Shown piece after piece: positions 12,154-24,800 of a stretch of DNA of 64,000 nucleotides. How positions within the stretch are numbered: position 1 is the first letter of the stretch; each line of letters begins with the position of its first letter. Position numbers and translations under genes: made by a program. The notes under the pieces are model-generated. The model worked only from the letters and a program-made list of their open reading frames with translations, was not told the origin of the DNA and searched no databases. The stretch is from Phalacrocorax aristotelis. Lineage: Eukaryota > Chordata > Aves > Suliformes > Phalacrocoracidae. Location: the NCBI RefSeq assembly GCF_949628215.1, contig NC_134276.1, forward strand, positions 130,944,125 through 131,008,124. Reading direction: 5' to 3'.

Positions 12154-12423
12154 TTCTGTCAGAAGAGTTTCCCTACTTATGGCAAGTTCATACCATATTT
12201 CTATGACACTAGAAAGCTGAAGGAGCTACCAGCAAAGGAGGAGAACCAGGAGAAGATGGAGTTGTGGCAAGCAGCCGAATTTGATGCAGTGCTTAAGAGA
12301 GGTGAAGACAGCCAGCAGGCTGAAAAAAGGATGAAAGCTATCCTGGGATTTGGCCAAAAATACTGGACACCTTTCCAACCTTGTGCTCCCACATCTGTAA
12401 CAATGGTATCAAGAGGTGCTTGA
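12154..12423 (+). other. Unassigned protein-like open frame, possible exon
   Basis: An 89-codon open stretch ending in TGA at 12421-12423. It is rich in Lys, Glu, Gln and aromatic residues and contains GKFIPYFYDTRKLKELPAKE and a following helical, charged segment. A good acceptor-like site (pyrimidine run, then CTGTCAG) precedes it at about 12162, so it could be a 3'-terminal coding exon. I do not recognise the family. There is no partner exon that I could find, and it may be a decayed or chance frame. If real, it would be the only plus-strand gene here. Confidence 0.3.
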
Positions 12424-14081
12424 GAAGCACTGGAGATGGGAACACTAGTGGTCCCACCCTGAAGGCTGGAAGAAGGGGAGCCTGCCACTGCCTTTTCAGC
12501 TCTACCTGTGCTCAGTCTCTCCTGCCCTTGAAGGGAAGCTGGAAGCAGCAGCACTCAGAACAAGCCCTGACCTCTTAAAGCAGGGAGGTGGTGAGCCACC
12601 CTTGGCTGGAAATAGGCAAATCCCTCTATGCTGCCTGTGGGCCACTGCCAGGGTCTGCTTGACATGGCTCCCCAGATGGTCAGTGCACCCTTGTGGATCA
12701 CCTCCTGCCATGGAAAGGCCAAGAAGCCCTGCTGAGCCAGCTTCTGCACTGCTCCTGTGATCTTCTAAGGACAAACTAGGCACTCATGCACAGAGCTACA
12801 AGCATGGCCATGCTGCCAGCGTGGTTTGCCTCCTTTGAGAAGGGAGAGCTACCCTAGCATACCTGACCCTAGAGGCATCCTACATGGAGTCTCCAGGCTG
12901 CAGGGCCTCTTCCAGGTCTTCCACAGTCTCTTGCTCTTGCTGTGTTTTTCCTTCCAGCTACACTCTGTTTTCCCTATCTGGGGAGCAGATCCTCCTTTTC
13001 TGGCCTCCCAAAGCCCCTGCTCATGTTTATCACCATTTATTTTCTTCCCCCCTCCCCCAAGCTTTGGAAACCGGCAATTTTATCAGCAAGGGCTTTTGTC
13101 CAGGGAAAAACAGTCATATTTACCAGTGCCGATCTGTCAGCATTGCATGTATGTCTGTCTTGAAAATACCTTTGTTATCTCAAGAACCAGCTGGTCAGAA
13201 ATAACATCATGTAGCCCAGCAGACTACACCTCCTAACCAACCACCTGCCCAGGACTGAGCACCAACAGAGCACTGGAAGCCATTCCTGGGAATGGCTGTT
13301 GGGGACCGGTGTGAGACTCCAGCAGATCAGTAGGATATATTCATTTGGCAAAGCCTTCCAAGTAGTGAACATCGAGCGCAAAGTCTGCTTGCAAACAATA
13401 GGAGGACACTCACACCTAACCCCCACAAAGTGACTAAGGTCATTAAATGCCTTTTCTGCAGATGGTTACGCTATCCTCACACACAACCTGCTTTGCCCAA
13501 ACACAGAGTGGTAGCTGGTCAATACTTTATAATCCCTGGGATTAACTGAGCCTTCAAGTCTACCAGAGGGAAAAAAAAATCAATACAAGGGCCTGACCCT
13601 GGCAGGATTAGTACCCCATGCTGTCTGAAAACTGCTCTTCCCATGTCAAATATAGAGCTCAGCCCAAGCTGACTGTGGTTCCCTGAAGGCTCCTGTGTTC
13701 ACTGGTATAATTCTCACAAACAGCTTCTTGGAAAATGTCAGCGACAGGGTGTGTAAGGGATGCCTAACACAAAGAGAAAACACATTCCTCTGTCTGAGAG
13801 GACTCAGATGTTTTCAGACAGAAATTATGTGCCTGGCAGGTAGTGCTGTCCTTATGTGTTCCCTCTGCAACACAGCACGGAAGCTCCAAGAAAAAACAGC
13901 ACACAAGTAGGGGATGGGGGGCAAGAAATAGAAAGACACAGAAAATGAGGCATTTCATTTTACGTCACACTCTATACTGAGCACTGACTCTGCACATAAC
14001 AAGGACAAGAATGAGTTACTGTTTGTTCTGTTAAAGGTTAACTCAAATTAAACTTTCACTTTGAAATTTCAGAGTCAGCAT

Positions 14082-14123
14082 CTTGGAGACTTAAATTGCC
14101 TAACTTGGAGACTTAAACTGCCT
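14082..14123. repeat. Short tandem duplication, 22-bp period
   Basis: CTTGGAGACTTAAATTGCCT at 14082-14101 is repeated with one T-to-C change at 14104-14123. Confidence 0.85.
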
Positions 14124-15498
14124 TCTCCCATTTATTTGACAGCCCTTTCTGGATGATTAATGGAAAGCTATAAAGAGCATTTGCATAAGGATATGTATCT
14201 CCTTTGCTGGGGAGAAGGGGTTCCAAAACTGGCCTTGTAAGAGGCAGGAACAGCAAATGAGAGTCTTCGAGGTCTGAGCAAGCAAACAGACAGCATGGGT
14301 TTCTACTATTTACAAGCCAGCTATCACCAGCCAGAAAGTAAGAACCAGTCCTTACTGTTGACACTGGAGCAGCATTCCTCTCCCCAAATGACCAATAGTC
14401 AGACCTTTGTCCCCACCACAGCTCCCCATGCAGTATTACAAGCCCCTGGCAACACACACCTACTAGCAAAGTTACCCCCAGGGCAGTAGTGTTCCCAGTC
14501 TCAATGACACAAACATGTTTTGTTCAGGAAGGTATCCAGAGTGCCTGCTTCACCCAGGCAAGTGGCAGGCAGCAATAGGTAGGTTAACAGTTGCCCTTCC
14601 AGGAAAGTGCTTCTTCCTCCTCATCATAGATGCCATTACCTCAACTACAGGTTGGCAGTGCGCATACAAGCCCAAAAGATACATACCCCCGTCCCTGTGG
14701 AAAATGAGACAAGCTCTCCTTCTAAAAACAGAGCCTTGCCAAGACTGCACAAGCCAAATCCAGTTTTGCTGTACTCCACCTCCTTCTGCTGCTCTTCCCT
14801 AGTTGCTCCAGTTCAGGACACATGCAAACCTGCACCTATGGCTCCTACTCATGCTGAGACTGTTTCCAAATCTTCCCTTGGTGAGCTGGGTGCTCTCCTG
14901 GCTCTTGTATCACCCCCAGCAGTGCTACATCCCACATCATCTCCATGGAGAACATACAGACTGGGTGAATGACATTCTAATTCCTGTTCCTGTCAGTGCC
15001 ATGGGTTTTCCTTGGATCTCCTTCAGATATATTATTAACTCATCTTGCTCTTACTTTGCCAGGAGGGTGCAATGAGACTACAGCTCACATGGAGAAAATA
15101 TAAGAGTGGCAAATGCAACAGCAGCTCCCAGGAGTGTGACTGTGCTGTATGCGCACATTCAAGGCCAAAATCCAGCCGCATATCTTGATGCAGAGGCAGA
15201 ATCCATATTTGGGCTGCCAAGCCTTTCCAAGGCATGAACACAAACCTTTTGGAATGTGCCCCAACAAGCAGCTTTGTCCTCTTCAAGAAGGACAGCAGTG
15301 ATTGTCAATCCTGCAGAATGAGACACATCTTGACCCTCCTGTGAGGTAACTGCTCAGACTGAGTTTCCCCTTAGAGCCTGACCCCACAGGCCTCGAGTCC
15401 TTGAAAGTGTAGGCACCAGTAAAATGCCCAATGTTTGCTCCTGTTCAGGCACAAAACAACTTTGCATACACAGTCCCGGGTGGAATATAAGGCACAAT

Positions 15499-15504
15499 TT
15501 TATT
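15499..15504 (-). promoter_or_regulatory. TRIM45: TRIM45 candidate poly(A) signal AATAAA
   Basis: TTTATT on the plus strand reads AATAAA on the minus strand, about 150 nt past the TRIM45 stop codon. It is the first canonical hexamer there, giving a short 3' UTR. Confidence 0.55.
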
Positions 15505-15652
15505 GTCCCTCATTCCTCTCTCTCAGTTCACACCCGTCACAATGTTGTTTTCTGGCAGCAAGGCTATGCAGTGATCATGGAGATCCTTGTGGTTGGTGCA
15601 CACACAGCAGCCAGCAGCAGTGCCCTGGGCTTGCCGGGGCTTACCTGGCTGC

Positions 15653-15804
15653 TCAGAGCACCACTGTCCTGAGCAAACTCCTCTGCAAGGTGTCACTGGG
15701 TGGCCCACCCAAACACTCTGAGCTCTCCTTCACTTGTCCACAGCACGACCAGTGGGGGCAGCCAGGGTGACCTTTGTGTCCATGGCCACAGCCTTGGTAC
15801 CCAC
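15653..15804 (-). CDS. TRIM45: TRIM45 exon 6 (C-terminus and stop)
   Basis: 152 nt encoding a Gly/His/Cys-rich stretch ([18 protein letters not shown]) and ending SLLRTVVL then TGA at 15653-15655. This closely matches the mammalian C-terminus. Confidence 0.94.
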
Positions 15805-18800
15805 CTGCAAGAGAAGAGGCACCATCAGCTGAACCAAAAGTGGGCCAGAAAATCGCAGTATGTCAGAGGCTTTCAGAAAGTACTTCAGCCCCAGGACTTT
15901 TCTAAGATGAGGAAGCACATTCTGATGAGAACACAAATTATTCGAGGCCAAAATTGCCAGGGCTCCATATAGAAAGAACAACTAAAGGGGACCTCCCCAT
16001 TCCAGTCGCTGGGGAAAGCTGAAGATCTCTGTCCCCTTGCCTGTTGAGTAATGCAAGACACAGGCATGCAGAACCCTGTGCCAGCCACTGGTGGCTATGG
16101 CCAGAGCTAGATACAGATCAAGCACAGAAAAAAGGAAGATGCTCGTTCTATACTAAAACACACAAAACACACAGTGATGCAGGCGGGTCAAGGACAGGGA
16201 AGCTGCGCTCGTTGGGATTAAACAAATAAGAGAGTTGAACTCTCATCCTAAATGAGGAGTGAGGCTTCTCCATAGGACATCACTGGGCACCGTGTGACAC
16301 GGCCCAGAAGCTCCCAACCTGCCAGCACTGGAACAGGAACAGCATAGGCGCAGTGCTGCTTAGCCTCACTGAGAAGGGCTGAATGACAGAGCTGCCCTGC
16401 CCCATCTCCTGCAGAGTTGGCTCAGGTCTCTGCCTATGGGGTGTGCTTCAAAGACCCTTAGCATGTCCTGCTGCATTTTTCACTGCTGCAGTCCCATCCT
16501 ACCAGAAGATACATACACACAAGTTATTGCAGGCTTGGTGCATGTGCAAGGCAGGAGCTGGGCTGGAGTATCTAGTCATAGCTATCTACACTAGGGAGGA
16601 GCAATGCAACAAACCTTCCTGAATCCAGCAGCATGGGATAAGCTGAGCACTCACCTGGCATGGTCCCCCCACAGGCACAGCGAGCAGCTTTCTGCCCTCC
16701 GCTTGAGCAGAACGTGCAGCAGTGAAACATGCCTTGATGCTCACGGAATTTGTTTTTCACCATCAGAGTGAATGGAGAGCCCTGCAGAAGACAAGCAAGC
16801 AGAGAGGTTGCTGCAGTGGATGCTATCAGATGTTGTGGCTGCGTTTTCAAAAACCAACTGGGTGATCCTGTCAGTCACAGATCACTAAGCCCAGTCTGAA
16901 ACTGCTAAGTGGTAGAGGTAATCATTAGAAAGATTTAAAGCAAATACTTAAGAAAGAAAATCAGGTGAAAAAGCAGCAGTGCAAGAGGAAAAAGAAATGC
17001 TACCTGTACATGCTGCCCTTTCACACAGACGCAGACAGCATACAAGCCTGGCTCCTCAGGGCTGTAGGAAATATGGTAGGTCCCATCACCGTTATCACAC
17101 ACTGTTGGCTTGACTGCACTACAAACAGAGAGAAGTCCAAGAGATCAGTGACTGGCAGAAAACTGCTCTACATGTGAATCACTGTTTGGCCTAGATTTGT
17201 GGTTGGTTCCTTATCCTCAACCTTGTTCAGCAGCTGCAAACAAGTGAGCTTAACAGGATGCACAAGCAATGCTCAAACACTGAGTAGCTTTCACACACAT
17301 CTGCTAACGGGAGCTGCAATAGCCATACAAAGGAAGTCACACAAAGCTAGCTGCACTGCAAGGATTTGTAGCAACCCTGAGCGCTGAAAGAGCAGAAGAC
17401 AGCAGACAACACACTTGCAGGTCAGATTATCCCATCAGATAAGAGCCTTCAGAAATGGGGTAAATTCACAGCTTCAGAGACCTCTAGAAGAGCCCATGAA
17501 TAAGACAGGACATAAACAGGGCAGGTTTGAATCACTTCAATCACCATCCCAAATGCATTGACCCCAACTCTCCTCTTCAGTGCTCTGAGGAGTTCTAGGT
17601 CCCTGCTGGTAAACTCTCCCCTTCCAAAGTGAAGCTCACTGGGTTTCACAAGGAACCCTGGTGGATAGAGTGCCAGGGAGAAAGCATCAGCTAGTTACTG
17701 AGGGACTGATTGCTTGCCTCACAGAAAGATGGAAGAGCTTTACACAGACAATTATCAGGCAGCTCTGCAAAGAGGAAAGTGTTCTTCCTAAGCCCACTAA
17801 TTAGTCTCTTGTGCCCCACAACGTGAAAGTTTATAATATTCCAGATTTGCAGGCTGTATTCCTCACCCCCTACCACTTCACATCACTACAGCTGCCTACA
17901 TAATTTCCTGTCATGGACTGCGTGGTGATACTTCATGCTCTTCTGTAGCTGCTGTGCCTCAACCCAAAGTCAGACAGCTTTCAGCAACAGATGTAGCAAC
18001 TGCATATGCACAAGAACAAGAAACTGAGTTAATGTGGCCACAGCGACCTCTATCCCACCAAGCAAAATCCACATAACCCTCATGTGCACACCTTCCTACA
18101 TCGTATGTGAACCTATGGAAGGAAGGTACCTTGGGACAACATTCTTGAACAATGATGCTTTACTGATAAGCGTCTGTGCAGCCAGCACTGTTTCTGTATG
18201 CCGTGTCAACACTTCCCCATACCAAGGAGTTTTAGCATCCTGTCCCTTTTTTCATCAGGTCATCATCCCACCAACAGTGTATCCTGGAACAAGTTACACC
18301 AGCATCTTGCTCAGCTACATTGTATGTACTATAAAACAGAATACATGTTTTTCTTAAGAAATGACCCCTGGGGTTAGTTCTGCATTTGTGCCTGGCTGCT
18401 TTATAGTAAGGAGTGTGCCCAGGAAACAGTTACAAAATATTTTTTTCTGTCTGGTCATTTTCATTATGGAAACACTTAGGAGCTTACGCGTGGCTTTCCC
18501 GGCTTTTGCTAGAAAACCTCCAAACATGTTAAGGTGCTCAACTTTGAAACTACATGAGAAAGCACAATGAAGTCCCAACACAGATTCTTTCTCTGGAACA
18601 TGAACTAGGCACTGTCAGAGGCTCCCAGGATTGGTGGACTGTCTGTCTGACTTGGGATGGTCATTCTGGGTTGCTACGGTTGATGCTCATTAGGTGTTAG
18701 CAAAAGCAGGAGCTCTGGGTGTCTACTGGTAGGGGTGGGAAGGAGCAACAGCTGTGTAACACCCACTGAGAGTTGAATCCTTTAAGAAGTCCCAAATCAC

Positions 18801-21800
18801 TCAAAAAGTCAACACAAATCTGAGCCAACACTGTCAAGCTCCACACAGCCAAATACAACCAGCAGGAAGCACTGCTATACTGGTGGGAAGAACAGCAGTG
18901 CCTTTTCCCCTACAGATTCTGACTCACGTGCTGAAGCATGTCCTCTCACTTGCTCAAAAAAGGAGGGAGCCGGGGTAAGGGAGGCAGAAAGACAAACCTA
19001 GTGACGGGGGAGTTCTCAGGTGAAATACCCACCAGTCCCTCTTGTCTTTGTGGGTGATGGTGACCCGCACGGCCTCTCCTCCTTGCCCCATCCGCTCCCC
19101 TGTGGTGTCATTGCAGAGCAGGGTAAAGCCAGTCAGCTGGTTCTGACGGGCCCTGTGGAAATCTGTAAGGCAGAGAAATAGGAGCAGAAAGGATTCATGC
19201 GAGCCATGATTGTCACCTCCCACCTATTTTGCAGTGTTGCAGTCCCATCAGAGAACAGTCAAGGCTCTGCTGCTCAGGTGGGGGTGTACAGCTCCTTCCA
19301 CCCACAGGGAAAGGTAAAGATATCCCTGGGAACCAAGAGAGAGTGGACAGCCATAGGCACTGGGAGATGTTGGGCAGGCTTAGCCTGGAGGTCTGTATGG
19401 ACCAGGGTGATCTTCCCACCTGCACCTCTGAGCCCAGCTGGCATCCTCCCAGAAGGCCTCAAGGTGCACCATGCAAACAGGAGGGAAGAGGAACAGCACA
19501 CTGTGCAGTGTGGAGCCCCAGAGACTTCAGCACTTAGTGTTTGGCATGGAAAGGATGGAATGAGCCATGGGTCTGTCTCATCTGCCCTGCACAGGCCATT
19601 ACTGTCCAGAGGTGGCTGCGCTCTGTGGGCTGGGCTGAATGTTATCTTTGCCAGCCCTTTTCCAAGTCCTTAATATGCAAACATCCATGAAACCATCTAT
19701 GCCAGTTATTCCCACCACAATCTCAGCAGAAGCTGCAAGGGGAACTTAGCCACAGAGGGGATCTGTCGGGGCACATGCTGCAGAACAGCTGGGGCCACAA
19801 GGCGAGCATCACATCCTGCCACTGCAGGCGCCATCCCCTGAGTAAGCTGTGGTCTTTGGCCTAGAGGTTGCTCTCCTCACACTCCACCCTGTGCTGAGGT
19901 CAGTGATGTTGTGGAGCGCAGCTCCAGTACGCTGTCACATTTGGCTGGGGATAGCTCTCTGTCTCCCTGCCCAGCAGGGCTCCCGTAGGACCTCGGCAAG
20001 CAATTTAACCTCTGGCAGGGCTCTATCCTGCTGTACCCTTCTGCCCCTAGTCAGTGCCCAGACAGCAGGGAGCCAACACTGCCCTAAGCTGCACAACATA
20101 TGGGTACAGAGAACGGAGAGGTGACTTCAGGGAGCAGCGCATTCTCGTTCAGCTGTTGTACAGCACCCCATTACCTTCTCCATGCAGGGTGCATCTGGCT
20201 GGATCAACCACTTTGTTGAGAATGGCCCCAAAAACTTCATATCCACAACACTGCCCTGCCCTCTCCTGGGGAGAGAAGTGGATCCTGTCATCCACACTGG
20301 GGTGAGTGTTGTAAGCAACGCTGTTCAGCTTTGCCAGCCGGCTCGCCACCACCCCTTTGGTGATGAGGATCTCCAGATCTGAGCCGCTTGTCAGCAAGCG
20401 CTCTGTGAACTCCACGCCTGTCCTCATGTCCAGCAGCAGTTGCTGCAGCTGGGCCTTCTGCAAGTGCAGCAGGTTTTCCTTCTGCACCTTCAAGTCCTCC
20501 AGCTGCTTCAGCAGCCTGTCCCGATGCTCTTCAATTGCTTTCACATACCCACTAGCAAACAGACGGATCTCTGTGGCCACAGCCTCTGCGCGACTGTGGA
20601 CGGCACTGCCCATGTCATCAATCTGGCCCAGCACATCCTCTAGGGTACCCATATGTTGTTGGGTGCTTTTCAGCAGCTCCCGCAGGGCGTCCCCATGCCT
20701 GTGGATTACATTGCCAGTGAAGTCATAGGGGTGCTGCCGGTGCCTGTCTACAACACAGTCCCGGCACACGGGCTGGTCACACTGCTCGCAGAACAGCCTT
20801 AGCTCTTCTGTGGGATGGGAAGGGCAGAAGAGAGGCTTCCCAGCCCGGCTGCAGTCCTTGGTGTTCTCCAGCTCTGTCACAGCATGAGAGGCTGTCTTCT
20901 TCTGTCTCCTAGAAGGGAGCAACCACACGACACTTCACATACTTTGGATATGAAATGTAAAAGTCCGAGACCCCTTGTGAATGCCAGTCTGTACAGACTG
21001 CAAGTCAGTGCGCGCCGTGCCCTCCTGACTCCACTGAAATTCACTCTGCACGAAGGGACTTGTGGTCTCGTGAGGACAAGGGTCCACACAAAAGAGGACA
21101 GAATCTGCAAACAGCTCATTAGAGGCTGCTCTCAGGCTCCCCACATGCTGTCAGCACTATTTTCAGACACAAGAATTTTGTGCCCCATCATGGCCACACA
21201 CAGACTGGAGAGTGGGCTGCCAGGCTCCTACTACCAGTAGCCCCTTCATGGAGCCTGACAGAAGTGGCATAGCTGCAATCACCTCCAGAGCCCGCTGTGA
21301 CAAAGGCAGCAGGAGGGCAGTGAGCCCTGCAAAGTGAGAGCTGGCAGGAGGTGTCTCAAAACAGAACTGCTCACCAACAGTCACTTCTGGAGAGGAACAG
21401 GAGGTGCCAGGCTCCTCAGCTATCAGCCCAATGATTTTCACCATCTTTAAATTTGCTGAGGCAAATGAGCTTTAATAACCGTTAGGGTAAAATCTAGTTC
21501 AGGCCACTGCCAGAAGACGGTCTTCAGTAAAACATTTAATATTCTAAAAGTCAAACTCCATTTCCTCTGGCCACCAGGTTAGGTCCTGCTCAGACAAGAT
21601 GAAGAATGGCACACAAAGAACCTGTTAGGACCCAGACGTCCACCATGTCACAGGGCAGCACTAGAATACTTCCATTTTATGCTATTTTGGACACTGGGAG
21701 CTAGTTATTGAGAAGGATGTAAAAACCTTCTCTCCTTCCTTGTCTCCTGCGCTAATGACTTTTGGCAGCTGCAATGGGAGCTCCAAGCTATAAGCAAAGA

Positions 21801-24800
21801 AATAGTCCAAGGACCAAGCTCTGTAGAGTTGCTCTGGCAACACAAAGCAACCTCATCACAGAGCAGGGCACAGCCCTTACACTACTCCTTTCACTTCCCA
21901 CTAATCTCCCTTGGGTCCAGCACATATTCAAAGCCTTCTAGCATCATTTGCATAATGCCCTTTAAATTCACACTTCCCTGACTTCAACCTAAGACCTCTC
22001 TCACTTATTGCAAGGAACACAACAGTGGCACTCAGATCCTTAGAAATCTTCCCTACACACCAGGAAATAATTTCAAAATGGTTTTCCTTGGCCCTTGTTC
22101 TGATCTGCCATCAACTAAATCAGGTGCAAGTCATCAGATGCTAGTGGGGTGAAAAATTTATATCAGTAAATCAGGTAGGAAGCAGGCCATCAGGAAAAAT
22201 TTTCTTCTGCTTTACACCTTCTGCAGTTATTTCTGTCAGTGCCGCAGGCTGCTATTCGAGATCTCAGTTTATCACCCTTCAGCAGCTTGTATGGGGTATG
22301 AGGCATTAGCCAATCAGAATGGTATGCTCAAAATTACAGCCCCAAGGTGAAAGGTAACTGAGAGTCTAAACCATTTTACCACAGGCACCAGTAACTGCAG
22401 GGGGGCAGGGCAGCAAGGAATATGCCTCAGTTCTTTCTGGGGAAATAATTTGCTAAATAGGAGGAAAGGAGGAGCAAACAGGGAGGGAATAGGCTGAGCT
22501 GATTTGATCAGATGTGATCACACCGCGTGAAAGAACCCTGATTTTTCGGACAACAATTTCTGGCAACCCAGATAGGACTGCTAGTATAAGACTTGCCTGG
22601 ACTGCCTGCTGTTCCGAATGGGAGATGGGACTGGGAGGGACTCCAGTGCACACCAACCTTTTGCTCAGAGAATCCACTGGCTTTTCTCTACTGATGGACG
22701 CCAAGCAACTCAAGGGTTCAAAGCCCACATGAGATATTCTCAGGGAGGGACAGGGATTACTGAGGTGAGCAGCTGTTTGGGGAAATTGCTCTGCAAAAGA
22801 TGCACTGGAGGAGGCCCATAGCAGGAGTTCAGCAGACTTCTCTGACACCAGGGGTCGGAATGAAATTCATGTAGATAAATGATAAAGGAAAAGGTCCTTT
22901 AACTTTTCCAACAAGGGGGTCAGAGCTGAGCAAATCAGGGCTATATGAAGCTGTGGATTGAAAGGTTATTCCTAGGAAATAACACGGGGACAGCTACCTC
23001 AACCAAAGTACCCCTGTACTCCCTTAGGATGCATCCTGAAAAACCGGAAAAAGTTGGGAGGGGATCCCCTGAAAAAGGATAAATTAAAAGCTTATTGTGT
23101 TCAATGGTAGCCAATGTATGAATTGGTTGATGGAGAAAAATGGCCAAAGAATGGATCATTAAATTATAACACTATTTTACAATTAATGTTGTTTTGTAGA
23201 AGAACAGATAAATGGGATGAAGTTGTGTATGTTGATTTGTTTTCCATTTTGAGGCATGATCATGATACTCATAAAAAGTAAAATTGTTGACAAATTATAC
23301 GGATGGAATGTTTGCACTTGCTGAAAGTATTAATAAAAAGGGAAAGAAAGAAGGTTGTTGCACAGAGCGCGTAAAAGCCAAAAGATGTGTCAAGGAGGGT
23401 GAAGAAGCTGAGGACATACATCTATTACTTCCAAAGCAGGTATCAAAATGAATTAGTGAGAGGTAGGGGAAGACTCCAGGGAAGAAATGAGAATACTAAT
23501 TCTGACAAACCTGTAAATCACAGAGGAGGTAGCAAAAGTTTTAACCCAGTCTCAGGAAGGACGAGGGGCCAACAACAAGCTCTTCTGAGACAGGCTGTAG
23601 TAATAGAGGGACAAACTGTAGTTGCCCATGTTCCATTCACAATGTCAGACTTACTCAATTGGAAACTGTCAGTGGGATCCTATCGAGATAATGTAGATGG
23701 AATGCATCAGTTGTTGGAAACAACAATGCTAACTCATAATCTGAACTGGGGGGAGGTACAGGCTACGCTGAACATTTTTTTTACAACACAAGAAAGATGA
23801 ATGGTATTCAAAAGGGCCAAGGAGGAAGGAAAAAGAAGGAATCCAAATGCTAACATAGATGATTCTATGCCAAAACCAGATCCTGATTAGGACCCTAGCA
23901 GAGGAGCTGAGAGAAAAATATTAAAACATGAAACTCAACAACAGCAAGTGTAGGGTCCTGCACCTGGGGAGGAACAACCCCATGCACCAGGACAGGTTGG
24001 GCGTTGACCTGCTGGAAAGCAGCTCTGCTGAGAAGGACCTGGGACTGCTGGTGGACAGCAAGGAGACTCTGAGCCAGCTCTGTGCCCTTGTGGCCAAGAA
24101 GGCCAACAGTATCCTGGGGTGCATTAAAAGGAGTGTGGCCAGTAGATCGAGAGAGGTTATTCTCCCCCTCTGCTCCACCCTAGTGAGGCCACATCTGGAG
24201 TACTCTGTCCAGTTCTGAGCCCCCCAGATTAAGAATGACAGGGAACTGCTCGAGCAAGTCCAGTGGGGAGCTACCAAGATGACCAGGGGACTGGAGCATC
24301 TCCCTTATGAGGAAAGGCTGAAAGACCTGGGTTTGTTCATCCTGGAGAAGAGAAGACCGAGGGGGGATCTTATCAATACTTATAAGTATCTGAAGGGTGG
24401 GTATCAAGGATGGGACTGGGCTCTTTTCAGTGTTGCCCAATGACACGACAAGGGGCAATGTGCATAAGCCAGAACACCGGAAGTTCCACCTACACATGAG
24501 GAAAAACTTCTTTCCTGTGAGGGTGACAGAGCAGTGGAACAGGCTGCCCAGAGAGACTGTGGAGTCTCCTTCCCTGGAGACATTCAAAACCAGCCTGGAA
24601 ACATTCCTGTGTCCCTGCTCAAGCAGGGGGCTCGGACAAGATGATCTCCAGAGGTCCCTTCCAACCCCTACCATTCTGTGATTCTGCGTGATTCTGTGAA
24701 AACAATACCAACAGTTGATTTTATATAGGGCCCAACATGGGCACCTTAAAAACCTAAAAATATATCTAAGTTGTATGAAGTTAGGCAGGGACCCAAAGGA

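Larger units (their letters stand above)
11451..15498. other. Intergenic region between CR1 and TRIM45 3' end
   Basis: Apart from the open frame at 12154-12423 and a small tandem duplication at 14082-14123, I see no named element. Open frames on both strands lack family signatures. Confidence 0.5.
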
